Of a stretch of DNA of 51,406 nucleotides, positions 43,220 through 51,357 are shown piece by piece; the first letter of the stretch is position 1; every line of letters begins with the position of its first letter. The notes beneath the pieces are model-generated. The model did not search any database, was not told the origin of the DNA, and saw nothing but the letters and a program-made list of their open reading frames with translations. The stretch is from positions 1 through 51,406 of the forward strand of contig NZ_FOOK01000023.1 in NCBI RefSeq assembly GCF_900113175.1. Direction: 5' to 3'. The stretch is from Planifilum fulgidum. Lineage in GTDB: Bacteria; Bacillota; Bacilli; Thermoactinomycetales; DSM-44946. A program made the position numbers and the translations under genes.

Positions 43220-43781
43220 TTTTCGAGTCTCCCTTTATGCTTCACCTTTGTCTATGAAAACAAACCCTTCACCAAGTTCCATCCGCCCCGGGGCTTTGAG
43301 AACCATCTTTCCATTCTATTCCATGCTTTTCTACCTGTGTTTTCTGCTTTATTCACACCGACTTGTTTTGCATTTGCTGCTGCATTCACGCCTTCTTGCT
43401 TCTTCCCGCAGCTGATTTCGCCGGTGTTCTATCCTCTTCTCATAAAGAAGCATCCCGTTCTCCTCGATCTCCATAACAATCCAATAAGTAGGAAACCCTG
43501 TACACGTTCATGTCTTCCTGCAATGCACGATTTTCAGTTCCTCTTGCACCAGATGATCCAGTTTCTTCGCCGCCGCCAAACTTCCTGCATCCGTGCCCAT
43601 ATATTATGGCCTCCTCCTCCAGGAAAATTGTTACATTCAAGATAATCTGTTATATTACCGGCCATCTACATAAACAATTGCATTACCAGCGAAACCATTG
43701 GCAACCTATAGGGATATCATCGACAAACTAGTGGCTCAACAAAAGCAGGATAAAACAAAGAAAAAGGGAGGGACTAATACT
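43220..43781. other. Stretch of short interrupted frames
   Basis: Apart from the 30-codon ORF at 43508-43600, minus-strand reading gives several short protein-like pieces in different frames (for example KAWNRMERWFSKPRGGWNL ending near 43250). This looks like one or more decayed small genes. No promoter or terminator is clear. Confidence 0.45.
43508..43600 (-). CDS. 30-residue ORF with very strong ribosome site
   Basis: ATG 43600 is preceded by GGAGGAGGAGG at seven bases. The peptide begins MGTDAGSLAAAKKLDHLV and ends HCRKT. The A(A/K)KLDHLVQEE segment faintly recalls the C-terminal helix of Spo0E-like aspartyl-phosphate phosphatases, but the length is too short for the full fold, so it may be a truncated member or unrelated. 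Confidence 0.35.
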   Translation of the reverse strand: MGTDAGSLAAAKKLDHLVQEELKIVHCRKT

Positions 43782-45092
43782 TTAATGATCGTATTGATCC
43801 AGCATCTCTTTTTCTTTCTCCTCTACTCTCTTCTGTTCTTTAATTTTCTCTTCCTCTAGAATCTTGTCTAATTCTTTATAGCGCTTTTCTTCATAACTAG
43901 ATATTTTCTCCCATCTATTGCTGATTTTATCGTACAATTCGTCAGGGTTATGTAATTTCCCCCTTGATTCAAGATAGTCTTTGGCCTTTAGCATTCGAGT
44001 ATTTTCCTCATGATTTGTGCGTGACAACAATGTAGTTAAATCGGTTAATTTCTTCCATTTATCCGTCCATTGTTGCTGGGCATCCAAGTAACTTTTGTTT
44101 CCCCAATCCATCCATTCAACACTTAATCGCCTATATTCCCCTTCCAGATGTTTCTTGAGATCCTCCCCGGTACTAACTGTAGTGTACTTGCCTCCACCGG
44201 CTTCCGCCACCTTCTTCAGAGCCCGCTGTCCTTCATTGTCCACGTCAAAGCCGATGATGTTGACAATCGCCTGGATCTCCGACTCATGCAGCTCCTTCGC
44301 CGCCTTGACCGGATCCCCGCCGCAGGTCTCAATCCCGTCGCTTACCACATAGATGATGTTCTCCACATTCTCCCCCGTCTTCCCGCTCAAATCGTTCTTC
44401 GCCTGCTCGATCGCCGCAGCCAGGGGAGTCCAACCCGTCGGCCGGAACTTGCCCAGGGACTTCTGGAAGGAAGATTTGTCGTAAGCCCCCAGGGGATAAA
44501 CCACTTCGGTGCTCTTGCAAGAAAGCTCCTTATCTTTCTGCTGATTGCTTCCCTTGTGGCCATAAACCCGCAAGGCCACTTGGGCGCCCTCCGGCAGTTT
44601 GGAGACAAAATCATGAATCGCCTTCTTGGCCAGGTCCATCTTCACCCCGCCGCTCACCCGGCCGGCCATGCTTCCGCTCGCATCCAGGAGAATCTCCACG
44701 TTTACCTGTTTGGGCAGCTCTCCTTCCGGAACATTCACGCCTCCCGGCTCTTTAATATTTGTTTTGATCGTGGGGTCTAACGCATCCAGTTCCTTGAGAA
44801 TCGGTTTGTAGTCCTCAGCCAAGAGGGCCACCAGATGATTGTAGGCTTCATCCGCCGTCAGGTTGTCAGGCAGCTTGTCCAGTTCTGCTTTCACCTTTTC
44901 CTCGTCGTACTTGTCTCCTGCATATTTGCCCGGCCCCTCCCGAAGCATCCCTTCCACATCCGTTGCCGCCTGCTTCACCTCCTCTTCATCCGATTTCTTG
45001 TCCGCCTTATCCACATTTTGACCCGAAAGCAGGGAACATCCGCTGCTGAAAACCAAGCAAAGGATTAGCATCCATAAGAGCGCTCGCTTCAT
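43782..45092 (-). CDS. VWA-domain lipoprotein 1 (YwmC/YwmD-like)
   Basis: A 436-residue lipoprotein. The signal peptide ends in FSSGC (Cys19). Residues about 20-110 are an acidic, helical segment. The VWA domain (about 115-310) has a complete MIDAS: DASGS, Thr in GWTPLA and Asp in SDGIETCGG; conserved Cys in LSCKST and ETCGG may form a disulphide. It closely resembles Bacillus YwmC/YwmD. The C-terminal 120 residues are charged coiled coil (EEKRYKELDKILEEEK). It presumably binds a ligand or partner at the cell surface through a metal ion. GGGAGGAAAGG precedes the ATG at 45092. Confidence 0.88.
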   Translation of the reverse strand: MKRALLWMLILCLVFSSGCSLLSGQNVDKADKKSDEEEVKQAATDVEGMLREGPGKYAGDKYDEEKVKAELDKLPDNLTADEAYNHLVALLAEDYKPILKELDALDPTIKTNIKEPGGVNVPEGELPKQVNVEILLDASGSMAGRVSGGVKMDLAKKAIHDFVSKLPEGAQVALRVYGHKGSNQQKDKELSCKSTEVVYPLGAYDKSSFQKSLGKFRPTGWTPLAAAIEQAKNDLSGKTGENVENIIYVVSDGIETCGGDPVKAAKELHESEIQAIVNIIGFDVDNEGQRALKKVAEAGGGKYTTVSTGEDLKKHLEGEYRRLSVEWMDWGNKSYLDAQQQWTDKWKKLTDLTTLLSRTNHEENTRMLKAKDYLESRGKLHNPDELYDKISNRWEKISSYEEKRYKELDKILEEEKIKEQKRVEEKEKEMLDQYDH

Positions 45093-45150
45093 CGCCTTTC
45101 CTCCCAATCTTTTGAAACACTCCATAGGACTTCAAAGTCTTTCATCGAAG

Positions 45151-45178
45151 ATTATATCTGCTCATCCCTTGCGGTCAA
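45151..45178 (-). promoter_or_regulatory. Promoter of VWA lipoprotein gene 1
   Basis: Minus strand: TTGACC (45178-45173), 16 bases, TATAAT (45156-45151). The same promoter and surrounding sequence precede VWA gene 3 (48789-48816) but not VWA gene 2. Confidence 0.75.
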
Positions 45179-45317
45179 CAGAATCATATTACATGTAAAC
45201 AATACGAGCCAACAATGTGAAGCTGGCTCGTGTTGAATCAACTATTTTCCTAGTATATGATATATTTTTTATATCTTTCACTGCTTTAATTTCTGAGACA
45301 TCCCTGATAATCAGAAC

Positions 45318-45512
45318 GTTTGGCTGAATGACTGCCCCATTCCCCTGTTCATGTTCTTGAATAGGTGAGGGGAAATTCCAGAACCATCACCCTTCAACAA
45401 TACATTCTCCACTTCCTTCTTTTTATTGATATTGATCCTCCATTTCCTGGGCTTTTTCTTTCACTCTTCTCGTTTCATTAGCTTCCTCTTCTTTTAGGAT
45501 ATTGTCTAATTC
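45318..45512 (-). repeat. 195-base direct repeat, copy 2 (tail of VWA gene 2)
   Basis: The complete context of copy 1 at 42762-42956: here it forms the genuine 3' end of VWA gene 2 and its downstream region. Confidence 0.85.
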
Positions 45513-46736
45513 AAAATATCGACCCTCTCTATATTTGTTAATTTTAAGCCATCGATCATTTATTTTATTATAAAGCCCGACAAAATCACTTAACTTCCCT
45601 TGGGATTCGAGATAATCTTTCGCATGTAGCATCCGACTGTTTTCTTCATTATTTTTGTCTGAAAACAATGTATCTAATTTACTAAGCTTTTCCCATTTCT
45701 CCCCCCACTGCCGCCAAGCATCCAAGGAACTATCGACTCCCCAAATCCACCATTCATTCCTCAAACGAGTGTATTCCTCTTCCAAATGCTTCCTGAGATC
45801 TTCCCCGCTGTTCACAGTGGTGTATTTGCCTCCACCGGCTTCCGCCACCTTTTTCAGGGCCCGTTGTCCTTCATTGTCCACATCAAAACCGATGATGTTG
45901 ACAATCGCCTGGATCTCCGACTCATGCAGCTCCTTCGCCGCTTTGACCGGATCCCCTCCGCAGGTTTCAATCCCGTCGCTCACCACATAGATGATGTTCT
46001 CCACATTTTCTCCCGAATTCCCGCTCAAATCATTCTTTGCCTGCTCAATCGCCGCAGCCAAGGGAGTCCAGCCCATCGGACGGAATTTGTCCAGGGACTT
46101 CTGGAAGGAGGATTTGTCGTAAGCCCTCAAGGGATAAACCACCTCGGTACTCTTGCAGGAGAGTTCCTTATCCTTCTCCTGATTGCTTCCCTTGTGGCCA
46201 TAGACCCGCAAAGCCACTTGGGCGCCCTCCGGCAATTTGGAGACAAAATCGCGGATCGCCTCCTTGGCCAGGTCCATCTTCACCCCGCCGCTCACCCGGC
46301 CGGCCATACTCCCGCTGGCATCCAGGAGAATCTCCACGTTCACCTGTTTGGGGAGCTCTCCTTCCGGGACGTTGACTCCTCCCGGCTCTTTAATATTTGT
46401 TTTGATGGTGGTATCAAATGTATCCAATTCCTTGAGAATCGGCTTGTAGTCTTCGGCCAGCAGGGTCACCAGATGGTTGTAGGCTTCATCCGCCGTCAGG
46501 TTGTCGGGCAGCTTATCCAGCTCCGCTTTTACCTTTTCCTCGTCGTACTTGTCTCCTGCATATTTGCCCGGCCCCTCCCGAAGCATTCCTTCTACATCCG
46601 TTGCCGCCTGTTTCACCTTCACTTCATCCGATTCCTTGTCCGCATCAGCCTGATCCACATTTTTCCCCGAAAGCAGGGAACATCCGCTGCTGAAAACCAG
46701 GCAAAGGACCAGCATCCATGAGAATGCCTGCTTCAT
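45423..46736 (-). CDS. VWA-domain lipoprotein 2 (YwmC/YwmD-like)
   Basis: A 437-residue paralogue of the gene at 43782: lipobox FSSGC (Cys19), nearly identical acidic segment and VWA domain with the same MIDAS residues (DASGS, GWTPLA, SDGIETCGG). The C-terminal coiled-coil part is much more diverged (WWIWGVDSSLDAWRQW and on to KEKAQEMEDQYQ). The promoter shared by genes 1 and 3 is missing upstream; instead a decayed gene of family A lies there. Expression could depend on read-through from upstream. Confidence 0.88.
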   Translation of the reverse strand: MKQAFSWMLVLCLVFSSGCSLLSGKNVDQADADKESDEVKVKQAATDVEGMLREGPGKYAGDKYDEEKVKAELDKLPDNLTADEAYNHLVTLLAEDYKPILKELDTFDTTIKTNIKEPGGVNVPEGELPKQVNVEILLDASGSMAGRVSGGVKMDLAKEAIRDFVSKLPEGAQVALRVYGHKGSNQEKDKELSCKSTEVVYPLRAYDKSSFQKSLDKFRPMGWTPLAAAIEQAKNDLSGNSGENVENIIYVVSDGIETCGGDPVKAAKELHESEIQAIVNIIGFDVDNEGQRALKKVAEAGGGKYTTVNSGEDLRKHLEEEYTRLRNEWWIWGVDSSLDAWRQWGEKWEKLSKLDTLFSDKNNEENSRMLHAKDYLESQGKLSDFVGLYNKINDRWLKINKYREGRYFELDNILKEEEANETRRVKEKAQEMEDQYQ

Positions 46737-47410
46737 TGCCTTCCCCCCAATCTTCCAAAGTGGGCATCCCTCAATTGCCCTTTACCCTTCTTCGTTTTCA
46801 AATGTCCCCTCATATCCCATGAATCCGTCTGCCAAGCATAATGAGATCATCCACATAAAACTCCCCGACGTATCTCTCCTTCAGATACTGCTCCGCTTCC
46901 TCCTTTACCTTCCGCTTCTCCTCCTCGGAAGGCTCCGCCAATTTCTGCAGTTCTTCAAAGGGATTGGGGATATACTGAGTCGCCCACTCATCTACAACCA
47001 GAGCAATGAGCAGTCACCACAAAAACGACGATCACTTCCACAACAAACCGCTTTCCTCTCGGAAACTCCCGTTCCCGAGTCGATCATCGAAATGATCATT
47101 AGAAGAATCTTGCTAAAGGGAAACCACAGCAATATCGTTCGGTCCAAGGCATACCAGGAAAAGTGTTCCATACGTCGGAGACTGTTTTGTCCGAACGCTT
47201 TTGATCAGGATGGGCGGTTATGGTAACTTCAGTTCCGGCGTTTTGGGTCAAGAAGTGGCACTGTATCTGGTAGCGGCATGGGATCCGGAAGTGATGTTGA
47301 TGAACAAAAGAAATAAGTAAAAAAAAACCGAACCTGCCAAGGCCAAATAATGGATCTGGACCTCATAGTTTTCTTCTGTAATTCAAACAGTAACTTATGC
47401 ACACTTTGCC
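46737..47410 (-). pseudogene. Decayed copy of family A gene
   Basis: Reading the minus strand from about 47230 to 46775, pieces in shifting frames match the family A proteins: RGKRFVVEVIVVFVV (compare the membrane protein at 49105, RGKRDLSFVRNWKGFV), then EEEKRKVKEEAEQYLKERYV and EFYVDDL, then after a frameshift MRGHLKTKKGKG (compare MRGHLKNEKEWD in the gene at 41931). Stops and frameshifts show that it is broken. The remaining bases (47230-47410) show no gene. Confidence 0.7.
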
Positions 47411-48731
47411 TCATTCATTTTTATACTTCTTTTGCATCTCTTCAGCTTTTTCTTCTACTCTTTCCTGTTCTTTATTCGTTTCTTGTTTTAACAAATCATC
47501 CAACTTAAAATATCTTTCTTCACTGTAATTCTCTATTAATTTAGATCGATTCCAAATTTTATCGTCTAATTCGCTTTCAACATCTTCATCTTGTAATTTT
47601 CCAGATGATGCTAAATAATCCTTTGCAGCCAACATCCTCTCTCTCTCTAATAAACTTATGTTGGATGGCTTGGTTAGCGTCAAATAATTCTTCCCATTTA
47701 TCTCCCCATTGATATTCAGCATCCAACCAACTCTTAATTCCCCACAATTCCCACTCCTCGGCAAGCCGTTCATACTCCTTTTCCAAATGCTTTCTAAGGT
47801 CTTCACCCGTGGTTACGGTGGTGTATTTGCCCCCTCCGGCTTCCGCAACTTTCTTCAGGGCACGCTGACCCTCATTGTCCACATCAAAGCCGATGATGTT
47901 CACAATCGCCTGGATCTCCGATTCATGCAGCTCCTTCGCCGCCTTGACCGGATCCCCGCCGCAGGTTTCAATCCCGTCGCTTACCACATAGATGATATTC
48001 TCCACGTTTTCTCCCGTATTTTCGCTCAAATCATTTTTCGCCTGCTCGATGGCCGCAGCCAAGGGAGTCCAACCCATCGGACGGAATTTGTCCAGGGACT
48101 TTTGGAAGGAGGATTTGTCATAAGCCCCCAGGGGATAAACCACTTCAGTGCTCTTGCAAGAAAGCTCCTTATCTTTCTGCTGGTTGCTTCCCTTGTGGCC
48201 ATAGACCCGCAAGGCCACTTGGGCGCCCTCCGGCAATTTGGAGACAAAATCACGGATCGCCTCCTTGGCCAGGTTCATCTTCACCCCGCCGCTCACCCGG
48301 CCGGCCATGCTCCCGCTGGCATCCAGGAGAATCTCCACGTTCACCTGCTTGGGAAGCTCTCCTTTCGGAGCATTGACACCACCTGGGGTTTTAACATTGG
48401 TCTTGATGGTGGGATCCAGACTGTCGTAGACCTTAACATGAGGTTTATAATCCTCGGCCAGCAAGGCCACCAGATAATCGTAAGCCTCGTCTGCCGTCAG
48501 ATTGTCGGGCAGCTTGTCCAGCTCCGCCTTCACCTTCTCCTCGTCGTACTTGTCCCCGGCGTACTTGCCCGGTCCTTCCCGGAGCATCCCTTCCACATCC
48601 GTTACCGCCTGCTTCACCTCCTCTTCATCCGAATTTTTGTCCGCCTGATCCACATTCTTCCCCGAAAGCAGGGAACACCCGCTGACGAAAATCAGGCAAA
48701 GGGCCAGCATCCATAAGAAAGCCTGCTTCAT
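47411..48731 (-). pseudogene. VWA-domain lipoprotein 3, frameshifted at an (AG)6 tract
   Basis: From ATG 48731 the first frame gives the lipoprotein signal (FVSGC, Cys19), the acidic segment and the full VWA domain with intact MIDAS (DASGS, GWTPLA, SDGIETCGG), and ends at 47586 with a foreign tail. The expected coiled-coil C-terminus (ERERMLAAKDYLASSGKL to KKYKNE) continues in another frame to TGA at 47411. The frames switch near 47637-47648, a (CT)6 tract (AG on the coding strand). Gain of one AG, or loss of one base, would restore a protein of about 440 residues. It may be phase-variable, a recent null, or a sequencing error. Confidence 0.8.
47637..47648 (-). repeat. (AG)6 dinucleotide tract in VWA gene 3
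   Basis: Six CT units on the plus strand lie exactly where VWA gene 3 changes frame. Such tracts slip during replication. Confidence 0.85.
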
Positions 48732-49104
48732 CGCCTTCCCCCCAATCTTTTGCAACCCTCCATAGGAATTCCAAGTCTTTCATCGAAGATTATATCCGCT
48801 CATCCCTTGTGGTCAATAGAACTCTACATGTAAAAAAGAAAAAGCATCACCAAGGTTCGGCGATCCCTCCAAATTTAAATTCTAAAATGGAGTCATTCTG
48901 GCAAAAACCAACACTTCCCTCAGACGGCCGTTTAACGTCTTATTTCTGTTAAAACGGATCATCTTATCTTTCTTCAGTGGGCGCAAAAAGATAAATGCAT
49001 TGAGTGTTCTCTCTCCCGTCTGAAACTACATCTTTCCAAGCCTCTTTACCTCATTCAAATTGCAACAAGCAAACGGGCACCCATAAGAGCGACCCATTTG
49101 TAAG
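48732..49104. other. Upstream region of VWA gene 3
   Basis: Apart from the promoter at 48789-48816, nothing is recognised in these 373 AT-rich bases. Confidence 0.5.
48789..48816 (-). promoter_or_regulatory. Promoter of VWA lipoprotein gene 3
   Basis: Minus strand: TTGACC (48816-48811), 16 bases, TATAAT (48794-48789). The sequence from here to the gene start is nearly identical to that upstream of VWA gene 1. Confidence 0.75.
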
Positions 49105-50160
49105 TTACTTTGGAAACTCAAAAAGGTATTTTTCAAGATCCTTCGGCGTCCGGACGGTTTCCGCTTCCTCAGCTATCACAGAAATATTGTGTGTACGATA
49201 GTCAGCATATTCAAGACCCACCTCAATGTCCCTGCCTTTTTCCTTCAACAACCGTTCTTCATAATAGACGATATATATGTCATAATCTTTGATTCCTTTC
49301 TCCCGGCAAAATTGAATCAACCGATATACCTTCTCCAACTCTTCATCCTTGTTGGACTCATTCATGTCCTTAAACAAAAACATTTTTATTAGCACCGGCA
49401 TTTCATCTGGATACTGCTCTCGAACCTCTTGATAGTCGGGAATATTTTTGGGATCAATCTTCTCGGACAACGATTCCGATACAGCAACGTCCAACTCCAT
49501 TTCCCAACGGTTTTGGGGCGGGTACATCTCATCTATCAATGGCTTGATTTCATCTTGAAACTGAACATCCCACAACGATGTGAGATATGTGTCATTCATT
49601 TTCCCATATGAATGTTTGTATCCAGCAAAAATCACACGCTTGTTTTCTTTTGGCCTGACGACGAGGCTGAAATATCCGGACATGGGGCTGTACTCCACCT
49701 CTCCAACCGCTTCAAACTCCTCACCGTATTTGTCCTCGAGATACTCCATTATTTCCCTCTGAACCTTGGCGGGATCCTCCGGAGGCTTGCCGATTTGCTC
49801 GATGTAATTAATAAGCACAAACCGGGCCAAGGCTGCCTTCCCCAACAGCAGACAAAGGGGAACCACGATGACAATGGCGATTTTCACAAACCCCTTCCAA
49901 TTCCGCACAAAGGACAAGTCCCTCTTCCCCCGGTAGATCCCGATCGCCACCACAATCGCGTCGATGACCGACCACATATGAAAAAGGAGAATAATCCACT
50001 CAAGCCAGGATCGCGCGAAGATCGTTTCAGACAAGAGCCATAATGTGACTGCGATCCCAAAAAACCAGAAGCCCTTTTTGGTCTGGCCGTTATAAATCTG
50101 CCCCGCTCCGGGATAGAGCAGGGAAAGGCCCGCAGCTATCAGGATATTGATAATACCCAT
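49105..50160 (-). CDS. Multi-pass membrane protein of uncharacterised family A
   Basis: A 351-residue protein. The N-terminal 120 residues hold about four helices; the first part (LLYPGAGQIYNGQTKKGFWFFGIA) has the TM2-domain look, a two-helix hairpin with a G-x-G-x-x-Y-x-G turn. The rest is a soluble domain homologous to the lipoprotein at 41931 (YLEDKYGEEF; DEELEKVYRLIQFCRE). So the same extracellular or cytoplasmic domain occurs with two different anchors in this cluster. GGGGGGA lies six bases ahead of the ATG at 50160. Function unknown. Confidence 0.75.
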   Translation of the reverse strand: MGIINILIAAGLSLLYPGAGQIYNGQTKKGFWFFGIAVTLWLLSETIFARSWLEWIILLFHMWSVIDAIVVAIGIYRGKRDLSFVRNWKGFVKIAIVIVVPLCLLLGKAALARFVLINYIEQIGKPPEDPAKVQREIMEYLEDKYGEEFEAVGEVEYSPMSGYFSLVVRPKENKRVIFAGYKHSYGKMNDTYLTSLWDVQFQDEIKPLIDEMYPPQNRWEMELDVAVSESLSEKIDPKNIPDYQEVREQYPDEMPVLIKMFLFKDMNESNKDEELEKVYRLIQFCREKGIKDYDIYIVYYEERLLKEKGRDIEVGLEYADYRTHNISVIAEEAETVRTPKDLEKYLFEFPK

Positions 50161-50442
50161 CCATATCCCCCCATGAAATCCCGTCAATTAAGGTTATCGC
50201 GCAACCCTCCCTCATCACTTAACTTTTCATCCACACCATGCTTGTTTAATCCGTAATCACATAAAATAAACAGTTTTTCGTGGCCGTCAATCTTCCTGTA
50301 TCCGCCACCCCTGATCCTGTTCTTTACTCCACACAATTAAAAGAGAGGGTTAAGAAAGCCCATAATTCTTCAGACCTCCTTAATCCTCCTTCATAGATAC
50401 AGATAAATTAATATAAAGAAGAAAATGTTCTTCTTGAATCGC
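50161..50442. other. Intergenic AT-rich region
   Basis: Nothing recognisable in these 282 bases apart from the likely 3' end region of the gene at 50443. Confidence 0.4.
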
Positions 50443-50982
50443 TTAATCGCCACTGAAGTGGACCGGAACCGAAATGGAACCATGATCAAAAAATCCAAAT
50501 TTCTTGCCCGTCAATGTAAAGCGAATCTGTTTGCAGATTTCTTTCAAATCCTCTTCCGTATCCCCTTCTTCCAGTTTAAAATAAGCTATCACAATGTCAG
50601 AATGTTCTTCCATTGGGCCCACATATGGAAATGTTAGACTGTCCCCTATCCAAACGAGTCGCCTTTTTACGTCCTCCGGTATATGCACTTCTAATTGGAT
50701 GTTTGAAACTGATGCCCATACCGAATTGTTATAGAGATCGAAGCTAAGATAGACACTTCGAAATTGATTCGGATGTTTTACTATGTCTTTCGCTTGTTCT
50801 GGACTTATTCCCTTTTGTTGAATAAAATCTTCTTCTGTATAATGTTCCTCCATGTTATCTACTGTAACTTTAGCCCCACTCACTTCCAATATCTGTCCGG
50901 AAACATCAATGAAATATAGCATAAAATAGACCGCAACTAACGTAACAATAACTATCCCTAGGATTAACAGTTTTTTCACCAT
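50443..50982 (-). CDS. Membrane-anchored protein of unknown function
   Basis: A 179-residue protein with an N-terminal anchor helix (KLLILGIVIVTLVAVYFMLYF, about 3-23) and a beta-rich outer domain. Motifs such as YTEEDFIQQKGISPEQAKDIV and VYLSFDLYNNS do not place it in a family I know. GAGGAG lies four bases ahead of the ATG at 50982, and the stop of the upstream amidase-like frame is one base away, so the two are probably one transcript. Confidence 0.6.
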   Translation of the reverse strand: MVKKLLILGIVIVTLVAVYFMLYFIDVSGQILEVSGAKVTVDNMEEHYTEEDFIQQKGISPEQAKDIVKHPNQFRSVYLSFDLYNNSVWASVSNIQLEVHIPEDVKRRLVWIGDSLTFPYVGPMEEHSDIVIAYFKLEEGDTEEDLKEICKQIRFTLTGKKFGFFDHGSISVPVHFSGD

Positions 50983-50983
50983 A

Positions 50984-51343
50984 TCACTCCTCAGCAATAA
51001 ATTTTTCTATCCACTCTAATGGCTTCTTAAGAGCTCTTTCTGAATAATACATGGCCATATCCCAGATTTTATCCGACAGACCCGGTTCCTTATGTTTAGG
51101 AGCTTCTTTTTTCAACCGTACAATATGCAACTTGGTTTTCTTACCCGACTTTAGATGTGCTTTGTAAGTTTCTCTCACTGATTGATTAAACACATCTACA
51201 GTATGTGCCGTATACTTTAATTCTCCATCAACACTGGAGATAACAGTAGTGTGGTCAATTTTACCGTCTCCTCTAAAATCCCAGTATAATAAATCCCCTT
51301 TTTCTACTACTCTACAAGCTATTTCAAAAACATGATCTGCCAA
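50984..51343 (-). CDS. Amidase-like (Amidase_6) domain fragment, probably 5'-truncated
   Basis: A 119-residue frame. EKGDLLYWDFRGDGKIDHTTVISSV followed by YTAHTVDVFNQSVRE resembles the C-terminal half of the putative amidase domain (Amidase_6, NlpC/P60-like): GD(V/L)xYYDxxGDGxxDHT with the catalytic-type His, then TAHT. The N-terminal half with the catalytic Cys is missing. The frame stays open upstream of its TTG into the transposase region, suggesting that the gene was interrupted by the IS at the window edge. Confidence 0.6.
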   Translation of the reverse strand: MADHVFEIACRVVEKGDLLYWDFRGDGKIDHTTVISSVDGELKYTAHTVDVFNQSVRETYKAHLKSGKKTKLHIVRLKKEAPKHKEPGLSDKIWDMAMYYSERALKKPLEWIEKFIAEE

Positions 51344-51357
51344 TGTAAAATGGAAGT

